NCBI GenBank assembly: GCA_037043455.1
Contig: JAWPHD010000239.1
Location: forward strand, 124,001 to 188,000
Source of the DNA: Cyrtodaria siliqua
Lineage: Eukaryota; Mollusca; Bivalvia; Adapedonta; Hiatellidae
Length of the DNA: 64,000 nucleotides
Direction: 5' to 3'
The notes beneath the pieces are model-generated. The model worked only from the letters and a program-made list of their open reading frames with translations, did not search any database and was not told the DNA's origin. A program made the position numbers and the translations under genes. This document shows, piece by piece, positions 12,776-24,310 of this stretch; within the stretch, counting starts at the first letter, position 1; every line of letters begins with the position of its first letter.

Positions 12776-14640
12776 TAATGTAAACAACTAGGCACATTGC
12801 TGTCATCCATCCGCCATATGAAGCAACTAGACATATTGCAGTCATCCATCCTCCATATGCAAGCAACTAGGCCCATTACTGCCATCCATACTCTGTATGG
12901 AACCAACTAAGTCCATTGCTTTCATCCATATTCCATATGGAATCAACTAGGCCCATCGTTGTCCTCCATCCTCCATATAGAAGCAACTAGGTAAATTGCT
13001 GTCATCCATCCCCCATATGTAAGCAACTAGGCCAATTGCTTTTATCCATCCTCAATAAGTAAGCCACTATGTTCACTGTTGTCCATCCTCAAAATGTAAA
13101 AAACTAGGCCTATTGCTATCCACCATCTTCCATATGTAAGCAACTATGTCCATTGCTGTCATCCATCCTCCATATGGAAGCAACTAGGTCCATTGCTATC
13201 ATCCATCCTCCATATGTAAGCAACTAGGCCAATTGCCTTTATCCATCCTCAATAAGTAAGCCACTAGGTTTACTGTTGTCCATCCTCAAAATGTAAAAAA
13301 CTAGGCCTATTGCTATCCACCATCTTCCATATGTAAGCAACTATGTCCATTGCTGTCATCCATCCTCCATACGTAAGCAGCGAGGCATATTGCTGTTATT
13401 CATCCTCCGTATGTAAACAACTAAGCTCATTGCTGTTATCCATCCTCCATATGTAAACAACTAGGCCCATTGCTGTCATTCATCCCCCATATGTAATCAA
13501 CTAGGCCCATTGCTATCCGCCATCCTCCATATGTAAACAACTATGTCCATTGCTGTCATCCATCCTCCATATGTAAGCAACTAGGCCCGTTGCTGTCCTC
13601 CATCCTCCATATGTAAGCAACTAGGCCCGTTGCTGTCCTCCATCCTCCATATGTAAGCAACTATGCACAGTGCTGTCATCCATCCTCCATATTCAAACAC
13701 ATATGCCCATTGCTATCCCCCATCCTACATATGTAAACAACTAGGTCCACTGCTGTCCTCCATCCTCCATATGTAAACATTTATGCCCATTGCTATCATT
13801 CGTCCTCCATATGTAAGCAACTAGGCACATTGCTGTCATCTATCCTCCATATGTAAGCAGCTAGGCCCACTGCTGTCACCCATCCTCCATATGTAAACAA
13901 TTAGGCCCATTGCTGTCATCCATGCTCCATATGTAAGAAACTAGGACTATTGCTGTCATCCGTCCTCCATATGTAATCAACTAGGACCATTGCTGTCATC
14001 CGTCATCCATATGTAAGAAACTAGGACCATTGCTATCATCCATCCTCCATATATAAGAAACTAGGACCATTGCTGTCATCCGTCCCCCATATGTAAGAAA
14101 CTAGAACTATTGCTGTCATCCATCCTCCATATGTAATCAAGTTGGACCACTGCTGTCATCCATCTTCCATATGTAAGCAACTAGGCCCATTGCTGTCATC
14201 CATCCTCCATATGTTAGAAACTAGGACCATTACTGTCATGCGTCCTCCATATGTAAGCATCTAGGACCATCGCTGTCAGCTATCCTCTATATGTAAGCAG
14301 CTAGGCCCATTGCTACCATTCATCCTCCATATGTAAGCAACTAGGCACATTGATATCATCCATCCTCAGTATGTAAGCACCTAGGCCCATTGCTGACATC
14401 CATCCTCAGTATGTAAATATCTAGGCCCATTGATAACATCCATCCTCAGTATGTAAGCAACTAGGTCCATTGCTAACATCCATCCTCGGTATGTAGGCAA
14501 TAAGGCCCATTGCTAACATCCATCTTCAGTATATAAGCATCTAGGCCCATTGCTAACATCCATCCTCAGTATATAAGCATCTAGGCCCATTGCTAACATC
14601 CATCCTCAGTATGTTAGCATCTAGGCCCATTGCTGTCATT
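12776..14640 (+). repeat. 40-bp satellite array (left, forward)
   Basis: About 46 units of TTGCTGTCATCCATCCTCCA plus TATGTAAGCAACTAGGCCCA. Toward the inner end, variant CTCAGTATGTAAGCATC units predominate. These variants recur, inverted, next to element B at 24.31-24.6 kb, so the two positions are homologous. Confidence 0.95.
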
Positions 14641-14954
14641 CATTCGCCATAATTACGCACCGTCAACAACTAAGTCAGGCCTAAGCCGGAAGTTGCCGCA
14701 ATTAAAAAACATCATTCATGTTTTCCGTATAATAGGAAATAGAGAATGGGGAATAAAAGAGAAATAGTATGCACGGAAAAGAATCAGTCGTGTGTACGTC
14801 GGTATAGCTCTCGGGATGAAATTTCCTAGAAAAGACATCTGGATTGGATTAACATGAACATATGCTTATAAGGACTAAAATATATATTACTAATAATTAC
14901 TTAATCCAATATTTAACTTGATGGTCAGTAATACAAGCAACAGTTGTCTACATG

Positions 14955-15340
14955 TGTAAGCCCTCACCACCGAATGGTGAGGGGCATATAGCGTTAGCTA
15001 TGCCCGTCCGTCCTTCCGCACCCGCACGTCCGTCCGTCCGTACTTCTGCCCGTCCCGAAAAGTATGTGTGTCTATCTTTTACCGAAACAGGATGCTTACC
15101 TCTGATTTCGAGACGTGCATATCGATTTGGCGTGAAAATCGACCTTGTATTACCGGAGTTACGGCCCTTTTTTCGACAAATAATACGCTAAAGTAGTTTG
15201 TGTATCTATCTCCTCCCACAGTGTTCAACAGATTGTTTTGAAACTTTACAGGATACTTACCTATGATGTCAAGATGTGCATATACATTCTGCGTCAAAAT
15301 CGACCTTGTATTACCCGAGTTAAGGCCCTTTATTCGTCAA
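14955..15340 (+). repeat. GTCCGTCC-containing interspersed repeat inside element A
   Basis: A block starting GTAAGCCCTCACCACCGAAT, with CGTCCGTCCGTCCG and repeated ACCTTGTATTACCGGAGTTA phrases. It recurs inverted at 17.65-18.02 kb and at 23.6-24.0 kb, and as a fragment at 53.28-53.42 kb. Confidence 0.65.
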
Positions 15341-16409
15341 ATTTAACATTTTCCGCTGATTGTTTTTTTAGTGAGAGGCATCCCTTTTTAGTTTCAGTAC
15401 TGGCCTGGGGATCACTTGCTGAGGATTTTCTTTAAAAGAAATGGCAACAGGGGTTTCTGTTGGTAGAAAGTAAGAACTCGTTGTTGGCTACTGGAAATGG
15501 ACAAAAAAAGACTAAAGATTCACACCGAAATTTCCTCATGCCTTTTTAAGAGTCAAATTATGTTTCATTTTACATGCATACAATGTTATAAGAAGGACAG
15601 AACATTTCAGGAGCATACTGAAATATTCTTCAAGCACAGTTAGTAGTTCTGAGCGTGACATATCTTAAAGTAACCTCATGTTTTCCTTAAAGATAAGTAG
15701 TTCAAGGGAAACAACTTGTATAGTTCACGGTAGTATGTATTGCTCACAATTAATTCCCTTATTCCGCAGGTATCAGTAACTATGCACAGTATCTTTCTAC
15801 TTTTCAATAAATGAGGCCCTGTCAGGGGGTCCATGTTCCCTTGTTCCCTGAAACTATCACCCAATGTTCACTTATTCCCCAAAAAAGGACTTTAGTATAC
15901 GCCCCACGACGCAAGTTATGTGCATATCACCATAATTCAATCAGCATGTTAATGCACCAATCAGAAGTCGCACATAGAGAGATTTTTTACATAATCCAGA
16001 CAGTTCAAAGTTACGAATATTACTTATGTCGGACACTGCAATGTAACTCTTAACGCCTGACTTAACAGTTACTTTTGCACTATATGCTGAACATTGATAA
16101 AGAAATGCTTGAAATAGGATATAGTGTTGAACATGTTTTCACTGCAAAGCTTTCAGTCTGTTATTCAAAAAATCCCTTGTAAAGCATGGTATCGATCAAT
16201 TTGCTTCTCATAGTTTGTAGGTAATCTGCTGAACACCTCTTCAGCTACTTCACATTCCCGTTCAGTCTGTGTTCATTTCACCCTAACAACAACAAACATA
16301 GCTGTGCTAAAATATTAAAGAGTATAGCAGATGGACTTTTTATGGCGCAATAATGCTGCTACCGTTGGTTTCAAGGCATAATAATAATGCTGCTACCGTT
16401 AGTTTCAAG

Positions 16410-16641
16410 GAGCGCTGTGGTCTAGTGGTAGAGCGTTGACCCCATGATCCAAAAGTCGTGGGTTCGATTCCCGTCATTGCCATATGCGTTGTGTCCCTGA
16501 GCAAGACACTTTATCTGCATTGCTTAGTACTGATTCTACCCAGGAAGACATCGAGAGTGATTCAAATAAGTTCATAGAGCTTTCGTTACAATCGATGTAA
16601 AATAAATAAGTTTAAACTAAATACAAAAAATATTAAAAAAA
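16410..16641 (+). mobile_element. tRNA-derived SINE in element A
   Basis: An A-box-like GTGGTCTAGTGG (from about 16,417) and a B box GGTTCGATTCC (16,461-16,471) form the tRNA-like head. The body contains GTTGTGTCCCTGAGCAAGAC and TTCTACCCAGGAAGACATCG; the tail is A-rich. A second copy is at 48,130-48,345. The equivalent position in element B (about 22,632) is empty. A duplicated AATAATGCTGCTACCGTT block lies immediately upstream and may be a target-site duplication. Confidence 0.85.
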
Positions 16642-18335
16642 GCTACGTGACTGGATGTGGAGTTTCAGTTTTAATTTCGTTTGATATTTCAACTGTAGAT
16701 TAACGTCTGAACCTGTAGTTTTGTTCATTAGTCTTGTGTAGTCCAGCTGTGCCCAATGCGTTCTCTGAAGAACCCGTGTTTTACCGCGGATACAAGAAGA
16801 ATACGGAGAAGCTGCCCTATGTGTCGTTATAGCTGTTATAGTCGTATGTGCATGTCATATTACGTTTTTGCAAGGAAACGTTTTAGGGACTAAAATGGGC
16901 GTCGTAACTTTATGCGAATGTGCTGTTTTATACTTTCAATCACTTTCTATCTATCAGACTACTACATTTTAAGGACCAAAATAAGCAAATCAGGATAAAA
17001 GTTACATTATACATCTCTGAGGATTGTGCAGTACAACAGCACATTACCTGTTCAAGTTTGCATAAATTAAGTTTTAACTATCTGGATTATATCAAAAATC
17101 TCTCCATGTGCGACATTAACATGCTGATTAAATTATGGTGATATGCAAATAACTTGCGTCGTGGGGAGTATAATGAAGTAATTTTTAGGGGAATAAGGGA
17201 ACATTGGATCATATTTTCAGGGAACAAGGGAACATGGACCCCCCTCATTTATTGAAAAGTAGAAAGGTACTGTGAACAAAGTTACTGATACCTGCGGAAT
17301 AAGGGAATTAATTATGTACAATACATACTACCGTGAACTATACTAGTTGTTTCCCTTGAACTACTGTCCGAAGTATGTCAACCAGTGCTCGAAGAATATT
17401 TGAGTATGCTTCTGAAATGTTCAGCCCTTCTTATATTATTTATGCATGTAAAATGAAATATAATTTGACTCTTAAAAGGCATGAGGAAATTTCGGTGTGA
17501 ATCTTTAGACTTTGTTTTTGTCAATTTCCAGTAGCCAACAACGAGTTCTTACTTTCTACCAACAGAAATTCCTGTTGCCATTTTTTTATAAAGAAAATCC
17601 CCAGCACGTGATCCCTAGGCTAAAAATGTGTCCATGGGACACGGATGCCTCTCGCTGAAAACAATCAGCGGAAAATGTAAAACTTGACGAATAAAGGGCC
17701 GTAACTCGGAAATACAAGGTCGATTTTGACGCAGAATTTATATGCACATCTTGACATCATATCCTGTCTGTTGAACACTGTGGGAGGAGATCTAGCGTAT
17801 TATTTGACGAAAAAAGGCCGTAACTCCGGTAATATAAGGTCGAGTTTCACGCCCATGTAAGCATCCTGTTAGTTTCGAAACACTCGGTTGAAAGCCGCGG
17901 GAGGAGATAGACACACATACTTTTCGGGACGGGCAGAAGGACGGATGGACAGATGGAGGTCCAGAAGGACAAGGCTAACGCTATATGCCCCCTCGCCATT
18001 CGGTGGTGGGGGCTTACAAATGTAGAAAAGTGTTGCTTGTATTACTGACCATCAAATTAAATATTGGATAAAGTAATATATATTTTAGGCCATATAAGCA
18101 TATGTTCATGTTAATCCAATTCAGATGTCTGATCTAGGAAATTTCATCCCGAGAGCTATACCGACGGTTGCAATTTCAGGACACACGACTGATTCTTTTC
18201 ATTGCGTACTATTTCTCATTTATTCCCTATTCTCTATTTCCTATTATACTTTCGGAAAACATGAAATTATATTTTTTAATTGCGGCAACTTCCGGCGTAG
18301 GCCTAGCTTAGTTGCTGACGGTGCGTAATTATGGC

Positions 18336-21300
18336 GAATGAATGACAGCAATGGGCCTAGATGCTTAACATACTGAGGAGGGATGTTAGCAATGGGCCTA
18401 GTTGCTTACATACCGAGGATGGATGTTAGAAATGGGCCTAATTATTTACATACTGAAGATGGATGATAGCAATGGGCCTAGTTGCTTACATACTGACGAT
18501 GGATGATAGCAATGGGCCTAGTTGCTTACATACTGACGATGGATGATAGCAATGGGCCTAGTTGCTTATATACTGACGATGGATGATAGCAATGGGCCTA
18601 GTTGCTTATATACTGACGATGGATGATAGCAATGGGCCTAGTTGCTTACATACTGACGATGGATGATAGCAATGGGCCTAGTTGCTTATATACTGACGAT
18701 GGATGATAGCAATGTGCCTAGTTGCTTATATACTGACGATGGATGATAGCAATGTGCCTAGTTGCTTACATACTGACGATGGATGATAGCAATGGGCCTA
18801 GTTGCTTACATACTGACGATGGATGATAGCAATGGGCCTAGTTGCTTATATACTGACAATGGATGATAGCAATGTGCCTAGTTGCTTACATATGGAGGAT
18901 GAGGTATAGCAATGGGCAAAGGTGTTTGAATATGGAGGATGGATGACAGCACTGTGCTTAGTTGTTAACACATGGATGATGAATGACAGCACTGTGCATA
19001 GTTGCTTACATATGGAGGATGGATGACAGCAATGGGCCAAGTTGTTTACATACGGAGGATGGATGACAGCAATGGGCCTAGTTGCTTAGATATGGAAGAT
19101 GGATGACAGCAATGGGCATATGTGCTTAGATATGGAGGATGGAGGATAGCAATGTGCCTAGTTGTTTACATATAGAGGATGGAGGATAGTAATATGCCTT
19201 GTTGCCTACATATAGAGGATGGATGACAGCAATGGACTTAGTTGTTTACATATGGGGATGGATGACAGCAATGGACCTAGTTGCTTCCGTATGAAGGATG
19301 GATGACAGCAATGGAAATAGTTGTTTCATATGGAGGATGGGTGATAGCAATATGCCTAGTTGCTTAAATATTGAGGATGGATGACAGCAATGGACATAGT
19401 TGTTTACATCTGGAGGATGGCGGATAGCAATTTACCTAGCTACTTACATATGGAGGATGGATGACAGCAATGGACATAGTTGTTTACATATGGAGATTTG
19501 ATGATAGCAAAGGGCATGGTTTCTTAAATATGGAGGATGATTGGCAGCAATGGGCTTAGTTATTTACATATGTTGATGGATGATAGCAAGAGGCCTATTT
19601 TTTTACATTTTGAGGATGGACAACAATAGACCTATTTGCTTACACATTGAGGATGGATGAAAGCAATGGGCCTAGTTGCTTACATATGGAGGATGGATGG
19701 AAGCAATGGACCTAGTTGCTTCCATATGGAGGATGGATTACAGCAAAGGGCCTGTTTGTTTACATATGGAGGATGGATGACAGCGATGGGCCTAGTTGAT
19801 TTCATTTGGAATATGAATGAAAGCAATGGACCTAGTTGCTTCCATATGGAGGATGGATGACAGCAATGGGCCTAGTTGTTTACATATGGAGGATGGATGA
19901 CAGAAATGGACACAGTTGTTTACATTATGGAGGATGGATTATAGCAATGGGCCTGGTTGCTTACATACAGAGTATGGGGGATAGTAGTATGCCTTGTTGC
20001 TTAGATGACAGCAATGGACATAGTTGTTTACATATGGAGGATGGATTATAGCAATGGGCCCAGCTGCTTACATACAGAGGATAGGGGATAGTAATATGCC
20101 TTGTTGCTTAGATGACAGCAATGGATATAGTTGTTTACATATGGAGGATGGCAGATAGCAATGGGCCCAGCTGCTTACATACAGAGGATAGGGGATAGTA
20201 ATATGCCTTGTTGCTTAGATAACAGCAATGGACACAGTTGTTTACATACTCGTATGGAGGATGGATTATAGCAATGGGCCCAGCTGCTTACATACAGAGG
20301 ATGGGGGATAGTAATATGCCTTGTTGCTTAGATGACAGCAATGGACATAGTTGTTTACATACTCGTATGGTGGATGTATTATAGCAAAGGGCCTAGTTGC
20401 TTACATACAGAGGATGGGGGATAGTAATATGCCTTGTTGCTTAGATGACAGCAATAGACATAGTTGTTTACATGTGGAGGATGGGTGATAGCAATATGCC
20501 TAGTTGCTTAAATATTGAGGATGGATGACAGCAATGGACATAGTTGTTTACATCTGGAGGATGGCGGATAGCAATTTACCTAGCTACTTACATATGGAGG
20601 ATGGATGACAGCAATGGACATAGTTGTTTACATATGGAGATTGGATGATAGCAAAGGTCATGGTTTCTTAAATATGGAGGATGATTGGCAGCAATGGTCT
20701 TAGTTATTTACATATGTTGATGGATGATAGCAAGAGGCCTAGTTTTTTACATTTTGAGGATGGACAACAATAGACCTATTTGCTTACACATTGAGGATGG
20801 ATGAAAGCAATGGGCCTAGTTGCTTACATATGGAGGATGGATGAAAGCAATGCACCTAGTTGCTTCCATATGGAGGATGGATTACAACAAAGGGCCTGTT
20901 TGTTTACATATAGAGGATAAATGACAGCGATGGGCCTAGTTGATTTCATTTGGAATATGAATGAAAGCAATGGACCTAGTTGCTTCCATATGGAGGATGG
21001 ATGACAGCAATGGGCCTAGTTGTTTACATATGGAGGATGGATGACAGAAATGGACCTAGTTGCTTCCATATGGAGGATGGATGACAGCAATGGGCCTAGT
21101 TGTTTACATATGGAGGATGGATGACAGAAATGGACACAGTTGTTTACATTATGGAGGATGGATTATATCAATGGGCCTGGTTGCTTACATACAGAGGATG
21201 GGGGATAGTAATATGCCTTGTTGCTTAGATAACAGCAATGGACATAGTTGTTTACATATGGAGGATGGATTATAGCAATGGGCCTAGCTGCTTACATACA

Positions 21301-21495
21301 GAGTATGGGGGATAGTAATATGCCTTGTTGCTTAGATGACAGCAATGGACATAGTTGTTTACATATGGAGGATGGCAGATAGCAATGGACCTAGTTGCTT
21401 CCATATGGAGGATGGATGACAGCAATGGGCCTTGTTGCTTAGTTGCTTCCGTATTGAGGATGGATGTCAAGGATGGGCCTAGTTGATTCCATATG
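18336..21495 (-). repeat. 40-bp satellite array, centre of palindrome 1
   Basis: The same 40-bp unit as at 12.8-14.6 kb, read in the opposite orientation (TGGATGACAGCAATGGGCCT ...). The segment about 18,460-18,860 holds near-identical units with TACTGACGATGGATGATAGC, which points to recent local amplification. The block from about 19,333 is repeated from about 20,475. Confidence 0.95.
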
Positions 21496-24310
21496 GAGTT
21501 CTTACAGGATACTTACCTATGATGTCAAGATGTGCATATAAATTCTGCGTCAAAATCGACCTTGTATTGCCTGAGTTACGGCCCTACATTTTCCGCTGAT
21601 TGTTTTCAGCGAGAAGCATCCGTGTCCCATGGACACATTTTTAGTTTCAGTACTATCCTAGGGATCACGTGCTGGGGATTTTCTTTATAAAAAAATGGCA
21701 ACAGGAATTTCTGTTGGTAGAAAGTAAGAACTCGTTGTTGGCTAATGGAAATTGACAAAAACAAAGTCTAAAGATTCACACCGAAATTTCCTCATGCCTT
21801 TTAAGAGTCAAATTATATTTTATTTTACATGCATAAATAATATAAGAAGGACAGAACATTTCAGGAGCATACTCAAATATTCTTCGAGCACTGGTTGACA
21901 TACTTCGGACAGTAGTTCAAGGGAAACAACTAGTATAGTTCACGGTAGTATGTATTGTACATAATTAATTCCCTTATTCCGCAGGTATCAGTAACTTTGT
22001 TCACAGTACCTTTCTACTTTGCAATAAATGAGGGGGGTCCATGTTCCCTTGTTCCCTGAAAATATGATCCAATGTTCCCTTATTCCCCTAAAAATTACTT
22101 CATTATACTCCCCACGACGCAATTGCAAGTTATTTGCATATCACCATAATTTAATCAGCATGTTAATGTCGCACATGGAGAGATTTTTGATATAATCCAG
22201 ATAGTTAAAACTTTATGCAAACTTGAACAGGTAATGTGCTGTTGTATTGCACAATCCTCAGAGATGTATAATGTAACTTTTATCCTGATTTGCTTATTTT
22301 GGTCCTTAAAATGTAGTAGTCTGATAGATAGAAAGTGATTGAAAGTATAAAACAGCACATTCGCATAAAGTTACGACGTCCATTTTAGTCCCTAAAACGT
22401 TTCCTTGCAAAAACGTAATATGACATGCACATACGACTATAACAGCTATAACGACACATAGGGCAGCTTCTCCGTATTCTTCTTGTATCCGTGGTAAAAC
22501 ACGGGTTCTTCAGAAAACGCATTGGGCACATCCGGACTACACAAGACTAATGAACAAAACTACAGGTCCAGACGTTAATCTACAGTTGAAATATCAAACG
22601 AAATTGAAACTGAAACTCCACATCCAGTCACGTAGCTGCCTTGAAACCAACGGTAGCAGCATTATTGCGCCATAAAAAGTTCATCTACTATACTCTTTAA
22701 TATTGTAGCACAGCTATGTGTGTTGTTGTTAGGGTGAAATGAACACAGACTGAACCATGCTTTACAAGCGATTTTTTGAATAGCAGATCGACTGAAAGCT
22801 TTGCAGTGAAAACATGTTCAACACTATATCCTATTTCAAGCAGTTCTTTATCAATGTTCAGCATATAGTGCAAAAGTAACTGTTAAGTCAGGCGTTAAGA
22901 GTTACATTGCAGTGTCCGACATAAGTAATATTCGTAACTTTGAACTGTCTGGATTATATAAAAAATCTCTCTATGTGCGACTTCTGATTGGTGCATTAAC
23001 ATTCTGATTGAATTATGGTGATATGCACATAACTTGCGTCGTGGGGAGTATACTAAAGTCCTTTTTTGGGGAATAAGTGAACATTGGGTGATAGTTTCAG
23101 GGAACAAGGGAACATGGACCCCCTGACAGGGCCTCATTTATTGAAAAGTAGAAAGATACTGTGCATAGTTACTGATACCTGCGGAATAAGGGAATTAATT
23201 ATGAGCAATACATACTACCGTGAACTATACAAGTTGTTTCCCTTGAACTACTTATCTTTAAGGAAAACATGAGGTTACTTTAAGATATGTCACGCTCAGA
23301 ACTACTAACGGTGCTCGAAGAATATTTGAGTATGCTCCTGAAATGTTTAGTCCTTCTTATAACATTGTATGCATGTAAAATGAAACATCATTTGACTCTT
23401 AAAAAGGCATGAGGAAATTTCGGTGTGAATCTTTAGTCTTTTTTTGTCCATTTCCAGTAGCCAACAACGAGTTCTTACTTTCTACCAACAGAAACCCCTG
23501 TTGCCATTTCTTTTAAAGAAAATCCTCAGCAAGTGATCCCCAGGCCAGTACTGAAACTAAAAATGGATGCCTCTCACTGAAAACAATCAGCGGAAAATGT
23601 AAAATTTGACGAATAAAGGGCCGTAACTCGGGTAATACAAGGTCGATTTTGACGCAGAATGTATCAGCACATCTTCACATCATAGGTAAGTATCCTGTAA
23701 AGTTTCAAAACAATCTGTTGAACACTGTGGGAGGAGATAGATACAAAAACTACTTTAGCGTATTATTTGTCGAAAAAAGGGCCGTAACTCCGGTAATACA
23801 AGGTCGATTTTCACGCCAAATCGATATGCACGTCTCGAAATCAGAGGTAAGCATCCTGTTTCGGTAAAAGATAGACACACATACTTTTCGGGACGGGCAG
23901 AAGTACGGACGGACGGACGTGGGGTGCGGAAGGACGGACGGGCATAGCTAACGCTATATGCCCCTCACCATTCGGTGGTGGGGGCTTACACATGCAGACA
24001 ACTGTTGCTTGTATTACTGACCATCAAATTAAATATTGGATTAAGTAATTATTAGTAATATATATTTTAGTCCTTATAAGCATATGTTCATGTTAATCCA
24101 ATCCAGATGTCTTTTCTAGGAAATTTCATCCCGAGAGCTATACCGACGTACACACGACTGATTCTTTTCCGTGCATACTATTTCTCATTTATTCCCCATT
24201 CTCTATTTCCTATTATACGGAAAACATGAATGATGTTTTTTAATTGCGGCAACTTCCGGCTTAGGCCTGACTTAGTTGTTGACGGTGCGTAATTATGGCG
24301 AATGAATGAC
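21495..24310. mobile_element. Foldback-like element B, reversed and truncated copy of A
   Basis: 24,310 down to about 22,870 is the reverse complement of A's left terminal region; 22,360 down to about 21,495 corresponds to A from about 16.92 to 17.77 kb. The last roughly 570 bp of A's right end is missing, and the junction at about 21,495 goes directly into the 40-bp array. B lacks the SINE present in A. No transposase was recognised. Confidence 0.8.

Larger units (their letters stand above)
9428..14640 (+). repeat. Palindrome 1, left arm (outer part)
   Basis: From the CCCTTTGGTATTTTGTATTT boundary inward, the order is unique flank (to about 9,780), GTGATATTCCATATTCC units, 18-bp array, 26-bp array, 40-bp array. 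The reverse complement of the same order occupies 24,310-29,443. The unique flanks align over several hundred bases with few differences (for example both carry CATAGTAGTACGCGC or its complement). Confidence 0.85.
14640..18335. mobile_element. Foldback-like element A with very long inverted ends
   Basis: The left terminal region (about 14,640-16,075) is the imperfect inverted complement of the right one (about 17,080-18,335). Both begin with CGCCATAATTACGCACCGTC at the array edge and share CCATGTTCCCTTGTTCCCTG and GGAATTAATT blocks further in. The core (about 16.08-17.08 kb) carries no transposase. Open frames of 60-80 residues lie inside the terminal repeats and look fortuitous. A reversed, end-truncated copy is element B. 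It may be a non-autonomous foldback transposon or an inverted segmental duplication centred at about 16.5 kb; the inverted flanking arrays favour the second for this copy. Confidence 0.75.

Noticed and set aside
15811..16053. 80-codon frame conserved in A and B (22,895-23,137)
   Set aside because: Conservation follows from the A/B duplication; the frame lies in the terminal inverted repeat, lacks a recognisable domain and is altered in the other repeat of A.
16410..16490. tRNA gene
   Set aside because: A and B boxes are present, but the sequence runs on into a SINE body repeated at 48.1 kb, and the cloverleaf is not clean.
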